From positions 1-64,000 of the forward strand of contig NW_024533037.1 of the NCBI RefSeq assembly GCF_016097555.1: a stretch of DNA of 64,000 nucleotides, given 5' to 3'. The DNA comes from Gigantopelta aegis. Its lineage: Eukaryota > Mollusca > Gastropoda > Neomphalida > Peltospiridae. This document shows positions 1 through 11,999 of the stretch, piece after piece. The notes beneath the pieces are model-generated. The model was not told the origin of the DNA. It saw only the letters and a program-made list of their open reading frames with translations, and ran no database searches. Position numbers and translations under genes: made by a program. How positions within the stretch are numbered: the stretch's first letter is position 1; each line of letters begins with the position of its first letter.

Positions 1-398
1 GTCCAATTGTTTAATTCAACGGGGAATTGTATATACACTTTGGAAATAGTGATCCTTAATTTCATTGTAATTAAAATTACAAAAACTATAGTGTACATAT
101 AAATTGATAAAAATGGTTTCACCTGCGATTAAATGGTGGCCCTCATGAAGAACCTCTAAGAACTACAACCTGGCCTCCATTCTAATACAAGATAATAATC
201 TTTAACCTTAAATTATCATGTATGCATACTAAATTACCATCACAATACAACCGGAGCTTTTTTCAGGATTTTGTGTCACTCTCTACAAACCTGTGAAATT
301 ATATTATTAATTATAATTGTTTTTAAATATGTCCATTCAGTTATATACATACAATCATAACAATAAACTAATTACTACAAATATATATCCTTTCAGTT
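1..398. other. no gene recognised
   Basis: AT-rich sequence with no open frame of useful length and no recognisable exon on either strand. It may be the 3' flank of the minus-strand reading frame that ends at 399 or intronic sequence of a gene lying outside the window. Confidence 0.4.
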
Positions 399-635
399 TT
401 AAGTCACTTTACCAATAGTGAAGGTATCTTCCCGTTTATCTACTTCAATATAACCACTGTATTGTTTTGAAGGGGGGGAGTGGTTTGTTCCCATCTGGTA
501 AGTCTTGACCATTAATTTCATCGGATGATATACGCCTTGCACTATCTTATAGTTACAGAATACGGCTATAACCAAGACACGATCATGCTTAACGATTGGA
601 ATTCGAGGACTTTCGTATATTTCAGGATATTCCAT
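399..635 (-). CDS. possible terminal exon, unknown protein
   Basis: A 78-codon open frame that starts MEYPEIYESPRI and ends YIEVDKREDTFTIGKVT before a stop. Residue composition is mixed and protein-like (charged, proline and hydrophobic residues in balance), unlike the low-complexity frames around it, so it may be a real short gene or the last exon of a minus-strand gene whose upstream exons overlap the plus-strand gene. No domain is recognised. Alternative: a chance frame opposite the first exon of the neighbouring plus-strand gene. Confidence 0.3.
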   Translation of the reverse strand: MEYPEIYESPRIPIVKHDRVLVIAVFCNYKIVQGVYHPMKLMVKTYQMGTNHSPPSKQYSGYIEVDKREDTFTIGKVT

Positions 636-759
636 TCATCTCCGGATACTTTAGCAGAAGGCTGCAGCTTGTTTGCCGAATTGCTAATTTCTTTTCATTG
701 CATTGGTCTTTTATAGAGAGTGAAAAACAGCAATTCCATTATTTTTTACTACATTGGGT

Positions 760-3700
760 TTCTTTAATGTCTATAAGTTTTACCTCTGGCATGTTTGATA
801 GATGTATTTGATGGAGAAATTCAATCAACAACACTCCCTCAACGTTGGACTTCAGTGTTGGAAATATTAGTGGTAATAATACCACATTGTGGAGGACAAA
901 CAGGTTACTATATTATTAATATACTTATTATTACATGCTAGTTCATTGTAGGTCAGTACTTGGACTTTGAGGGGTACCAGAAATAAAACTCTTCTTGTCA
1001 TATTCATCTTCATCCATTTGGCATATTACATCAACAACACATCAACTACCACATTATTATCAGTTGGAATGTAACTCTGAGGTACATGGGTTGTCCCCCC
1101 TTGAAAATAGTTTGCTATTTACATAACGATACATGTATTATATACGAATGGAAACTGAGATTGGACCCCGCTAATTGAGAATTTTATGGTAAATAAACAA
1201 TTTTTTTATTTAATGTAATTGTACTTTGTCTCTTTCTTAATAGTTTAACTAATTGTTTCTATAGTAAACAGACTACCAGTTAATACTTCATGTTCAGGTA
1301 CATAATAATTATATTAATAATTTGGTGTGTTATTATTTTATTGTTTATAGATCTATCAGATTCGTGAGAGAGATAAAACAAAGATATGTCATAACTTAGG
1401 AGTAGCAGTAATTATTATTAATTCACTATATTTTATGAGGTGGTATGATCTAGGTAAGGTACTTGCCGCTATCTCTGATGAAGAAAATATCACTTTTGAA
1501 CAGGAAACTTTCAATGGAGTACACCTATTTCTCTATTCATTTTGTCTGTCATTGAATGAAGCACCAATTTCAGAGCCTATTAAACTATATTGGAATCCTA
1601 TACTAAGAAATAGTTCATGATTCTGGGTCCAGTAATATTCAGTTTATACCCTCTGGTATATTCATGGGGTCCATTAATGGTGTGTTTTTTAATTGGCAAT
1701 GGCATATTGTACAGGTACATATAACATTATATATAGTAATTGATGTTCTTGTAGTCCTAATTTAGGAGAAGTATTTTATTTCCTTTATTTCTCTTATTAT
1801 AATGGAAACATTACAGTTTTGATCTTCACAAACAAGGAGAATTTGTGTTCACTATCAAATCTAATGAGGTAATAATATATACACAAATATTATTTTATAT
1901 CCTTGATTTATAAACATTAATAAAGTTTCATAGGTTAATACTATTATACTATTAATTTGTAACCATTTCTATAGAATACTACCGTGGTATGGACTCAAGA
2001 TAGAGAACGAATGATACACTTTATCCATCTCTTCTAATATGGACTCAATACTCATACAAAATGCTTTCTCTCTCAAAACATAATCTCTTTACAATGGAAT
2101 GAGACGGTGACCATACTAAGGTACACATATTGTTTGGTGTAAGCAAGGTAAAACACATTTGTTCTTTAATTTTAGAACACAAAATATTAATGAATCTTTT
2201 TATTGTTCCTCTCTATTCAATTATTATTCAAGAAGCACTATAGTTGTATTTCTTTAACTTTGAAATCAACTCTTCCGCTCTTTCTCCTCTTTCAAATCCA
2301 TCAGGTCAATTCCCCTTATCACAAACTAATTCAACCTGCTAATCAATCAATGATGAATATGTCACTCAATGTCCTTTTACATCAGTAGCAATACAATCAC
2401 CATTAGGGTTCACAATACACACGGACTCAATTCCTTATTGATGAGAGTGCTCAAACCTCACTAATTTCTCAGATTAATTTTGCGATCTTATACTAATTGT
2501 TCAAGCCCAAATGTTCTCTGTTCCCAATGATCCTATATTTACCACTCGGAGGAAGATTTAGTTTACATTTGCATTCACATTGCGTTGGTTAGGTAATATC
2601 AGTCTAATTTAGATATGCATTATTAAATATATTTATTATTGTTAGATGAAAGATCCTATTTTTATCAGTTTCAAACTACATCTCCTAATATTCTAAATAT
2701 AACATTAAATAACTTGTGGGATCCTGAAGACAATAAGAAAAATAACAAAGGTATATGATCATTACTATAACACCTGATTTTATTAAGGTAGATTGAGTTA
2801 GAAGAGGCTGTTACTGGATCTGTGATCAGGTTCTTTCAGGAGAAGAAGTAGCTAAAACAGTAGTCAGATACAGGTTTGTGGACTTTATTATTATCAGATA
2901 AAATAATATATAATTCAAGTCTGGAATGCTGACTAGTGTGTGCTTATAGAAACCGGACAAGACCCGCATGTCTTCTTTCCAGTTAGCTTCATTCCCAGAC
3001 CTGATGCATGAGAATGAGTATATAGATACTTTTATAGGATGTTTTATCACCTACTGTACGAGTGGTTGTCCTCCTGCTCTTAAGCTTTATCTTTGATTCT
3101 CACGAGTCACTTCATAATGAAATCACTTCTTCTGTCAAACCAGAGAACAATATTAGTTTTTTTATTTGAACATGGTAGTACTTATGTTGATCCCATTAAT
3201 AGAAGAACTAATATCTCTGTGCGTCAGATTTTCATCCAGTCTTCAAAATCAAAGATGAAGTTCCTGTGTATCAAGAAAGATTCTTGGAAATTATACACTT
3301 CGTGTTATAGCAGAGGGACAAGTGTACAAGATTTGACTGTGTTTAATAGCAACAGTAACATGTAAGTTATTCTTCCATATGGTAAAGGGATTATACATTA
3401 ACTGTTACTATTGCCATTGGTTGCTTAACATATGGAATACAGCAAAAGTCTAGTATTATAACTGTTATTTTGTTTAGTGAGAGTACTATATGGACGCCAT
3501 TAGATGATAGTAGTACACGTAACATTGTTTGGATATTCTCACAGTGGTCTGAGGAAGTAACAAGTAATCCTTTGACTATTTGCTTATTTTTCTATGAAAA
3601 GATGCTCTTGCAGTCCTCTAAAAGTCCATGTAGTGATATTCTTGCCTAAAACTGGTCGTAGTCCAGAGTATTATCTATTACTAGAAGCATCTAACATGTA

Positions 3701-4089
3701 CATCGGTAAAGATAAAAATTAAATTATTGTGATGTCTCCACACTTATTCTAGGGGTGTTGGATTAAAAGAGTCTTATTGTAAATTTCACTGTACGTTTCA
3801 TCTCCCGTATCCATGGTATTGGAATGGTTTAATAACTAATACCTTTTTTTGGGTAAGAAGCTTGGCCTTTTTCTTCAGTTCTCATTATGAATTTTATAGT
3901 TTTCAATTTTTAATGACTCTTCTATTACTTGGTGGTTTTGTCGCTTGGTATTGGCAAGTCAAGATACTTTATTTCGTGATCTAGCTAAAGAGAAGGCACA
4001 AATTAAAACTTAACCGATTACAAAACGACTTAGAGGAAATACTTCAGCAAAACACAGAGAATCTGTTGCAAGAGAAAAGGTCAAAATGA
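760..4089 (+). CDS. unidentified single-pass membrane glycoprotein (5' end uncertain)
   Basis: A run of at least eight plus-strand exons separated by short GT..AG introns. Translatable pieces include VFDGEIQSTTLPQRW (about 803), FNGVHLFLYSFCLSLNEAP then GIFMGSINGVFFNWQWHIVQ (1500-1715), HKQGEFVFTIKSNENTT (1825-1990), NILNITLNNLWDPEDN (2690-2740), LGNYTLRVIAEGQVYK (3280-3330), YLLLEASNMYI (3675-3710). Several N-x-S/T sequons suggest an extracellular or lumenal domain. Near the C-terminus a hydrophobic stretch, MTLLLLGGFVAWYWQ (about 3912-3956), is followed by a charged tail ending LQNDLEEILQQNTENLLQEK and a stop at 4087-4089. This gives a type I membrane topology with a short coiled cytoplasmic tail. 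At least five frame breaks occur, including inside the exons near 990, 1615, 2835 and 3090, so it is either a poorly sequenced gene or a decaying one. I do not recognise the family. Confidence 0.5.
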
Positions 4090-4319
4090 AGACATTGATA
4101 TTAATGCACAAAAAGAAGATTAATGATTATACTGAATTATTTTAAACATTTTTTCTTTTAAAATAGATTTTCATTAGAAATAAAACTTATAACTTATTGA
4201 ACACTAGTCTCTCTAATTTATATTTGAACTTTTATGTGCTGGTTTTATACTTTAATATTAATGTAAACAAATTCATTGACTTAGTAGGCAGGTCATTGTC
4301 CCTATCTCTCGTTGTAAAG

Positions 4320-5239
4320 ATGAAGCATATTGTGGTTGTGTTAGCTTTTGTAGTTGCGGTCTGTGCCCCAAAGACGGTGCAGTAGTAAGTTACGTATCCA
4401 GTATAATTACGATATAAACGGTTCATTGTTTCATGTTCTATAGCGATATCTATATAACCGCTTGGAATGGATTTTTACCGTGAGGTAAGTTAATGGACTA
4501 TTTTTCTTTTTATTATTTTGTTTTATGCTTTCAGGTCAACTATGATGCTAGTCCTGGTGAGATAGCGTATAGATTGCTAATATCAGTTATGATTATTATA
4601 AAAAACGAATACGTGTTCGTGAATTTGAAGATCGTAATGGTGCACGTGCCAGAAATGATAGATAAATTGTATTTGTACAATGAACAGTTGGTTGTCTGTA
4701 TAGAACTATAAGCATAGTATATTTGTACTTACTAGCCTCCATAGAGTTACCGGGTAGAGAGAGGTCCAATGTGAAAAAAGAGATGTTTCTGATCGTCCTT
4801 TTGATCACTTTGGAGTCCTTAGATGGAGCAACATTTTATGGTGTTGACTATCTGGGTGCTGAGTATTCACGTATTGGTATTAAAGTGGACCAATTGGAAT
4901 GGATTTGAGTAAATGATAAGATCATATATGGATAATGCCATACAATCTATCTCTAATATAATTATAGGTGATGGTGGGAGATATTTTGCCAGTTTATGCT
5001 CCCCTTGGTAGTTCTGAATGTATTCCGTTCTTGAAGCCTATATGAACTTGATAAGTCATATCAGATGAGCGTTTTATAATGTCCACTATGAGTAAGTTTT
5101 CCATACTAGTACAGCTGTCACAGTCCTCTCTTATATTCACCATAGATTCATGAACATCTCTTGTTTGTTCCCCATGGATGCTTTTCGACATCCTAGTGCA
5201 TGTCTTGTTAGACAACTTCACTTTAAAACTACTATTTAG
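4320..5239 (+). CDS. ependymin-related secreted protein, copy A
   Basis: Five exons. Exon 1 encodes a signal peptide, MKHIVVVLAFVVAVCAP. Exon 2 (about 4444-4480) carries the short W-N-G element. Exon 3 (about 4535-4680) reads VNYDASPGE then NISYDYYKKRIRVREFEDRN, the ependymin pattern of an early Tyr-Asp followed by N-x-R-V-R. Exon 4 (about 4745-4905) contains RVERGQCEKRDVSD, then GATFYGVDYLGAEYS and a W-N-G, matching the family's cysteine, 'ATF..Y.G' and V..W.G elements. The last exon has SECIPF and the C-terminal F-x-x-P-S-A-C before TAG at 5237. Ependymins are secreted, calcium-binding lipid-pocket glycoproteins. Frame breaks occur in exons 3 to 5. It is closest to copy C at 6554. Confidence 0.75.
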
Positions 5240-5576
5240 TTACTTATGTTAGAATTGCAGTATAATTACTGTAGTTAATTTATGTCACTAATTTGTTTGC
5301 TACTGCTATTTTTCATACAACTGAGAAAAAAGAATGGTATTTATCTCAACCAATAATTGTACATTACCAAAATTCATGGATTTATCACTTTAGTATGAAG
5401 CTCATGTTAATGACATGTAATTTGTCCATAAAGGTATAATAATAAGCATTCATAAAATAAGTTAAATGTAACAGGTCACAGTAAAATACCTAACCCCACC
5501 CCCACACGAATTTTTAAAACAGCAAATAGAGAGCACTTATAAAGAAATCAGATATTAAACAATGCATAAATTAAGC

Positions 5577-5582
5577 TTTATT
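5577..5582 (-). terminator. AATAAA polyadenylation signal of copy B
   Basis: On the minus strand AATAAA lies two bases past the stop codon of ependymin copy B (stop 5585-5587). Such an extremely short 3' UTR fits the compact genome. Confidence 0.5.
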
Positions 5583-5584
5583 GT

Positions 5585-6436
5585 TTAGGAACACTGGTGT
5601 GGGTTCATAAAAGTTTCAGGAGGGAAAATTGTTATTTCCCGGATGTTTTAGAAACCTACAAAAAAAAAAAATGCATTATTATAGAGGAAAATGGCTGACC
5701 TGGATATGAGTGTGTGTTCGGTTGTCGTGCAGGTGGGCGTCCTGCAGAACCCGAATAAAGGACTCTAGTATAGGAATACATCTCAGTAAATCCAAGTGGT
5801 GACCAAGCTCCAGAATAATCACCCTCTAATATTGATTTAAGTATGCAACCATATTGTTTTATTATCTACATACCATCACGTCGAATGTACTCATTCACTT
5901 TAACTCCCGCCAAACCAGTTCTTCTGATCAATAAAATCAGTACCAACATATGTGTCGTCTTCACGAACACAATCTCTGAAAATATTCAAGGTCAATAGTT
6001 AAACAACTTCCAGTGGTTAAGTCCACTCGATATATATTTTCTATAATAATAATGTACATCTACCATCATATACACTCAACCAACTTCTTCTGTACAGAAA
6101 GACCTCAAGAACTCTTTCATACGTCTTGTATCACCTGGCTCTCGTTCTATTTCTGTAATAGCAATAGCTTCTTGTGTAGCGTCGTAACTATGTTAGCGAA
6201 ACGCATTGATCTATCGTCATAGTTTATCTTATTTTAATAAGTTTAAAAAGAATCATGTTTTATTTTGTTCTTACCTCGCGAAAAACTACCTGTCCATCGC
6301 TAGGAGTGTCTGAAATAATACAAATATACCGGACAATTATTAATACTAATTGTAAGTTAGTGGCTTACAGCATCGTAGTGACTGCTGGTACTGAAGTAAG
6401 AACAACTAAAGTAAGGAGTACAACGATAGACTTCAT
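5585..6436 (-). CDS. ependymin-related secreted protein, copy B
   Basis: Begins with a signal peptide MKSIVVLLTLVVLTSVPAV (start 6436). The next exon (6311-6274) has the short TPSDGQVVFRE element where other copies have W-N-G-x-x-R-E. Exon 3 (about 6220-6080) reads INYDDRSMRFAN, SYDATQEAIAITEIE and MKEF, the family core. Exon 4 (about 5970-5875) has REDDTYVGTDF, matching the 'D.TF.G' element, and VKVNEYIRRDG. The following exon has GDYSGAWSPLGFTE. The last exon reads EITIFPPETFMNPHQCS and stops at 5585; F-x-P-P...C is the standard ependymin C-terminus. It is convergent with copy A and divergent from copy C, 117 bp away. It is closest in sequence to copy D. Confidence 0.75.
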
Positions 6437-6553
6437 CTTTTCCGTTATCATAAAAAAGCGCTAATAAAATTCCTTTTAGTGTATATCGATCACGTGCGCA
6501 AATAAATAATCCATCGACTTTGTAGATAGGTTTTTTATCATTTTGTTGAAAAG
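6437..6553. promoter_or_regulatory. shared divergent promoter of ependymin copies B and C
   Basis: Only 117 bp separate the two start codons (6436 minus, 6554 plus). The interval holds CACGTG at 6491-6496, a perfect E-box palindrome, inside ATCACGTGCGCA. Co-expression of the two copies is inferred from this layout. Confidence 0.5.
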
Positions 6554-7464
6554 ATGAAGTATATTGTAGTTGCTTTTATTCTTGTAGTCGGGCCTGTGCC
6601 CACCCATTTAAAAGACGGTGCAGTAAGTTACAAATAAGTTATAATCATGACATAACCGGTCATTATATATAACCTACAGCGCGATCACTAAGCCGATGGA
6701 ACGGGGCATATCGCGAAGTACGTTTATAATATAGTGTCCATTTTTATTATGTACAATATTACATTAGGATTTGCATTGCTATAATTGTAACGTTATTACA
6801 GGTCAACTATGATGCTAGTCCTGGTGAGATACGTATAGATTGCTAATATCAGTTATGATTATAATGGAAAGCGAATACGTGTCGTGAATTTGAAGATCGT
6901 AATGGTGAACGTCCAGAAAGAATAGATAAATTGTATTTGTATAATGAACAGGTTTGTTGTTTGTGTATAGAACTATACATTTTATATTATACTCAGACGA
7001 ATACAGGGTAGAAGAGGTCAATGTGAAAAGAGAGACATTTCCGACGTTCCTTTTGATCATTTTGGAGTCTTAGATGGAGCAACATTTTTTGGTGTTGACT
7101 ATCTGGTGCTGAGCTATCTGGTTGGGAATGAAAGTGGACCATTTGGAATGAACTAAGTAATATGAAGTGGTCACAACATACACATATAATGTTCTCTAAT
7201 GTAGATAATAGTGGTCGATATTATGCCAGTTAGCTCCTCTTGTAGCATTGACTATGAATGTATTCCTGTTTCTTGAAGCCTATTAAATTTGAGAAGTCCA
7301 TATCAAGATGAGCGTATACTGTCCACTATGAGTAAGTTCTTCCATACTAGTACAGCTGTCATAATCTTATACTAACTGGTAGATTCCTGAACGTCACTTC
7401 ATTTGTTCCTTCTGATGCTTTTGAAATCCCTTCAGCTTGTCTTACACTTTCAAGACAACTTTAG
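6554..7464 (+). CDS. ependymin-related secreted protein, copy C
   Basis: Signal peptide MKYIVVAFILVVGPVPTH at 6554. Exon 3 (about 6803-6952) is nearly identical in nucleotides to exon 3 of copy A (VNYDASPGE..., REFEDRNGERPERIDKLYLY). Exon 4 (about 7000-7155) carries the same GQCEKR and GATFFGVDYLGAE elements. The last exon ends SDAFEIPSACLTLSRQL and stops at 7462-7464, again the F-x-x-P-S-A-C end. Frame breaks interrupt exons 2, 3 and 5. The pair C (+)/D (-) repeats the arrangement of A (+)/B (-). Confidence 0.75.
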
Positions 7465-8200
7465 CTTTCAAAATTGTTATATATATATATATAGTTAACT
7501 ACCGCTACATTATGATTGCTGTACTACTTGCTATCCTTAGTTTTAAAATATCCTAAAACAGGTACACTATACTTCCTTGGCTTATGACCATATATATTTC
7601 ACAATTGAGAGTGAAGAATGATTTAAAATTCACATATAATATTATTTATGCCTTTATAGTGTAGCACATGTTGACCTCATATAATTAAACCATATAGGGA
7701 AGGTATAAAAGCATTCATAATTTTTTATTTGCAGGTTATCTAATGGCTTGCATGCAAGTAGCACTTTAATTATAGCTAGGAATAATTATTATAGCAATTG
7801 TATGTAAGCTTGTATAAACAGCAAATATTTTTAAGCACTATAAAAATCAGATCTGAAGTATGTTGTAATGATGATATAGTGTAATTGTCATGTTAGGTTA
7901 TCTAGGGACACTGGAATGGTTTAGTACATTTCATAAGTTGTCATAGAATAAGCTATAGCTGTGTAGAAATATTGTCTATGCATTAACAATTTCACGCTGA
8001 TTTTAAAGAATTCACAAAGTATTAATTAAGGTTACAAAGTCTCTAAAACAAAAACATTGGTTTTAAGTGTTTAAAGATGTAGAATAAAATGTATTTTAAA
8101 ATAGCAAATGCCACATACAGCTGAAATAAAATATTAATTCCAATAACATCCTTTTTTTTCTTAGCGTGCAACATGTATATTACATGCTATTTATAGACAC
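7465..8200. other. intergenic between copies C and D
   Basis: No reading frame recognised. It contains an (AT)n run at 7481-7492. A stretch near 7820-7855 (AGCAAATATTT...AAAAATCAGAT) resembles one in the A/B intergenic region near 5521-5555, which supports duplication of the whole A-B block. Confidence 0.5.
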
Positions 8201-9075
8201 TGAGGAGGTTTCTAAAAGTTTCGGGAGGAAAAAGTTGTTACTGGGATTACATTCAGAACCTAAAAATCAGAAAAGGTAGAATTAATTACTTGGTAAAGGG
8301 AACTACTGAAACGTGTAGATTGACTGGCTTTTGTGTAGGTGGATGTCCCCAAAGAAGCACGAATGAAGGATTCTAAAACGGAATGCACCTCAGCTGATGT
8401 TTACAGGAGCAAAAGAGCTGGAATAATCTCCATCTGTTTATAAATATAAATTTGTGTCCAGATTTAATGTAGTGGTGCCTACCATTACGTCGAATTACTG
8501 GTTCACTTTTACACCATAGTAGGTATTTTTGACCCCATAATTCTGTACCATAAAATGTGTCATCTTCTCTAACTCCAAAAGGCTGCCATTCACTAGGCTA
8601 AGATCACTGACTGTGCAACTGCCAGTTTTGTAAAATCCACTCGATAAGACTTTCTCTAAAAACATGAGTATATATTATACATTTAAATAATCTCTCTTCA
8701 TATCATGGCAACTAACTTCTCTAAAAAGAACACTTCATGAACTCTTTCAAAACGTTCTCTATCACCTGGTCCTCTTTCAATGTCAGTAACTGCTATAGCT
8801 TAATTGTAGCATTCATAACTCTCATTAGCAAACCGCATTGATCCATCAGCAAAGTTAATCTATTAATGAATCCAAAGATCCTACAATCAGTGAATTTCAT
8901 TGTATAGTATTAACTTCACCTCACGAAAAGTACCTTTCCATCTAATAGAGTGGCTACACTTTACAATAATATAATAGGCATAAGATATTATTGTACTTAC
9001 AGCTTTCGTGGCTCCTGAGCTAAACTAATGAGACAATAGTTTAGGATAAAAAAGTACAGCAACACACTGCTTCAT
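8201..9075 (-). CDS. ependymin-related secreted protein, copy D
   Basis: Starts MKQCVAVLF at 9075; a frame break follows within the signal exon. Exon 3 (about 8870-8720) reads FADGSMRFANESYE then AVTDIERGPGDRERF, closely matching copy B. Exon 4 (about 8650-8485) has YRVDFTKTGSCTVSD, GVREDDTFYGTEL and VKVN. The next exon has GDYSSSFAPV. The last exon reads NVIPVTTF and then a P-P-Q-C end, with TAA at 8201-8203. Several single-base breaks are needed to read it through. Secreted protein of unknown ligand. Confidence 0.7.
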
Positions 9076-9229
9076 CTTGTTTGAAATAATACAATATTCA
9101 TATCTTTTCATAAATTAATCATCATGCCCAACAAAATAATGACTTTTATTTTTACATAGCTGAAATGAACATATACATATATTATGTGTCATAATGTTTA
9201 ATTATTAGCAGCACAGAACACCATTCATT

Positions 9230-10119
9230 GATCATTGGCATTGACTGGGTTTTGCAAAAGTTAGTAGAGGAAGCTAGCAACTGCACTATATTTAGAAACC
9301 TGAGTGTACAACGATCCGAAAAAAAAGTACAAGATTATTATATAACTTACTGAACATGACATTCCTGGATCGTTGCGTGGACGTGCCCTGTTTATAGAAC
9401 TACTCCAAAACAGGAAATGCATACAGTCCTCTCAGGTGGCTGAAGCTGGAGCAAAATGCCCCATACTATATCCTCCATCTTCAATGTGCAAAGCATCAAT
9501 TTCATTATGACTAAATAGCATTTGCCCTGACTTTGCCATCTCGATGATGATAATTGGTCGCCTCTACACCCAATTACGGCACTCAGCACCAAGAAAATCG
9601 GATTACATAAAAAACGTAGCCTCTTGTGGAACACCAATTGGTCGAAGGGATCAGTAAGTTTAATAGGTGGTTCACATACATTAGTTTGCAGATCTACTCG
9701 GTGACAGGATTTGCTAAGAATACATCTGATAATTATGCGGTTGACATTATCTTGACTGACTTCTCTGAAAAGTAAACTTCAAGGAATCCTCCCTCAAATC
9801 GTTGTCTGTCATCTGGCTCTCGTCTCTATTTCTGTATACGAATAAGCTTCAAGCACAGCATCATACTGTATTAGCAAAATGGAATGATCCATCCTCATAG
9901 TCCAATGCTGAACTTAAAAAAATAATCATGTAAAATACATACGTGTTTAACAGTACCTCTCTATAGCTACCCATCCTCTGGAAGGCTACTCACTAACGGG
10001 GAAATTCAATAAATTGATAAATTAAACCTTGCCACTTACGGCATCGTCGCACTGTACAGGCTGTGTATTTGCAGAACAATCCAAAAAACAGCAACAATCT
10101 AATAGTGCTTCAATTTCAT
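9230..10119 (-). CDS. ependymin-related secreted protein, copy E
   Basis: Start MKLKHY at 10119, with a frame break and then a hydrophobic VAVFWIVLQIHS signal core. Exon 3 (about 9905-9760) reads ALDYEDGSFHFANT, YDAVLEAYSYTEIE. Exon 4 (about 9745-9545) has HRVDLQTNVCEPPIKLTDPF, matching the cysteine plus 'DPFD..GVP' element of ependymins. A further exon reads DGGYSMGHFAPASAT. The 3' end is uncertain; a stretch near 9240-9260 reads STNFCKT, which may be the F..C terminus. It is divergent from the coiled-coil gene, 93 bp away. Confidence 0.65.
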
Positions 10120-10147
10120 TCAATACGCGACCCCTGATTTGCGCAAA

Positions 10148-10155
10148 TGACGTCA
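10148..10155. promoter_or_regulatory. perfect CRE palindrome TGACGTCA
   Basis: A full CREB/ATF site midway between two divergent start codons, ependymin copy E (10119, minus) and the coiled-coil gene (10213, plus). A single 8-bp match can be chance, but the position is apt. Confidence 0.45.
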
Positions 10156-10212
10156 TAGTTGTTGTTCAGCCCACACCCTTAGGTTTAGATTTGGATATAG
10201 CTCTGCAAACAA

Positions 10213-11574
10213 ATGGAGGCTGAGAAAGAAGAAGCTTGATCAGGATCTACCAATTTTCAGTCCAGAAAAATATCATCGTCCTGCTAGCAGCACACAAATG
10301 GAATATCTAAAGATGAGTATGGATTGTAGTTTCATTCCATTAGCTAAACAACTGTATTGACCCGACATATAATACTTCTACAGTTAAGAAGAAAAAATGA
10401 AGAAGGATTGAGAGAGATCTTTGTTGCGTTCTTGATGATGGCAGGCAAAAGAGTCGTAGATTAGCCCATGAATGGCAAGTTTTGGTCAGTATAAAAAAAC
10501 AGCTTCTATACTACGTAATGAAGTGCAAGGATTTTAAAACAAAGATTACTATACTGCCAAGTAAAGTGGTAGTCTAGTATTTAAGTTATTAATAAACTTT
10601 GTATTCTTCTTAGGAAAAAACTCAAAAGTTATCACAGGAAAATAAAGAATTGAGAGATCTTGCTTTTTCCTCAATCAAATGTCTAGAACACATCAACAAT
10701 AATACTAAGCAAGAAACCTAGTAAGTGAGCCTAGTCAAAATCCCACACTCGATCCTCCAAGTAGAACATTATGCTGCTCATGCTGCTGTGTGTTGGACTT
10801 AAACACAACGCTAGGTGATACCACGATATACTGGTTTCACAGGAGAAGCTAAACTGGCAGATAATCCACCTCCCCCAAAAAATTGAACAGGGAACAGGTG
10901 AAACCTCAAAACAGTCAACTAAAAAAGGCTATGTACGTACTGTAGGTAGTTGAATAATAACTTATGGTCTGTCTTTAATTATAGCTGATCCTAATGGTTA
11001 TGTTAGTCTCTAGAAAAAAACGTCTGGAAAGACTAGAAGTTGAGAAACTGGAGCTAGTAAAAGTAAGAGGCATTGATGTTCGTTTTAACTGCAATGATCT
11101 CTTCTAATAATTTTATAGTCGCTTTCTGCAGCTCATATATTAGCAGCAAATACAGATGAAAATAATGATTTTTCCTGTAAGTGTTGATGTAATGTTACTA
11201 ACAGTTTTGACAATGGAATACTTTAGAAGTGCTCTCCCAGCAAAGAACAGAAATTAGAGAACCTCCAATGTTAAAGCATTCTGGAAATACATCAGTGAAC
11301 AAGGCATGATTCTTTCAAATTTGCATAAATCTTATTGCTTTGTTCCACTTTTAGGTAAAAGTAATAAATCTGAGCAAGAAAAACAAGAGAAACAAATGAT
11401 GACAACAAAATGGAAGCAACTGAAGACCAGTGAACTTGACAAACAGAGGATATTATGAGATTGGTCTACTGTAAAAGTGATAGCAATAGTTCATAATAGG
11501 ACCATCCTTTCTATCTTATAGCTGTAGAACTCTCTCGTCAATTAGATGGTATTGAAGCCAATCCTTCACATTAA
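10213..11574 (+). CDS. unidentified coiled-coil protein
   Basis: The first exon starts MEAEKEE and, after one frame break, continues DQDLPIFSPEKYHRPASS. Later exons read RRIERDLCCVLDDGRQKSRR then LAHEWQVL (10395-10480), TQKLSQENKELRDLAFSSIK (10618-10680), a KKRLERLEVEKLELVKV stretch (11015-11065), AAHILAANTDENNDFS (11130-11175), EVLSQQRTEIREPPMLK (11227-11275), KSNKSEQEKQEKQMMTTKWK (11358-11418) and VELSRQLDGIEANPSH before TAA at 11572. Glu/Lys-rich heptad-like segments indicate coiled coil; no catalytic domain is visible. Reading may continue to about 11730 if the last frame is broken. Function unknown. Confidence 0.5.
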
Positions 11575-11999
11575 ACCGATTAAGCAGCAGCAAATTGCCC
11601 ACACTCCGTATTTCTTATCACTGTAAGTTTTGGTAATGAATAATGCTAATCATTTTAGGGTTCTACTTCCTATCATTCTGGTTTTTCACTCTAGATGGTT
11701 TTCCAACAGTTTGAAGTTTGAGAAGGTAATGGTTTGGTTCTGAAACAGAACACAAAAAAAACAAAGCAATCTTCTCCGTGTCGACTTATCATCAGCAACA
11801 AGATGGTATAATCATACAAACAGAACTCTAATAGCTAAAGTATTTATAATCACAAGTAATGAATCTAATATATTAAAATGCATTTGCCGTTAAACTTTTA
11901 AAGGTTTAATCATATGACCATGCGAATGGATTACTGAAACTTTAAGCATAATATTGCCTGTTGAACAGCTCGTCTGCTTTCGTTCCTGTACAAGCTTCC

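Noticed and set aside
2826..3050. Minus-strand open frame of 74 codons
   Set aside because: Opposite well-supported plus-strand exons (KPDKTRMSSFQLASFPD and GEEVAKTVVRY).
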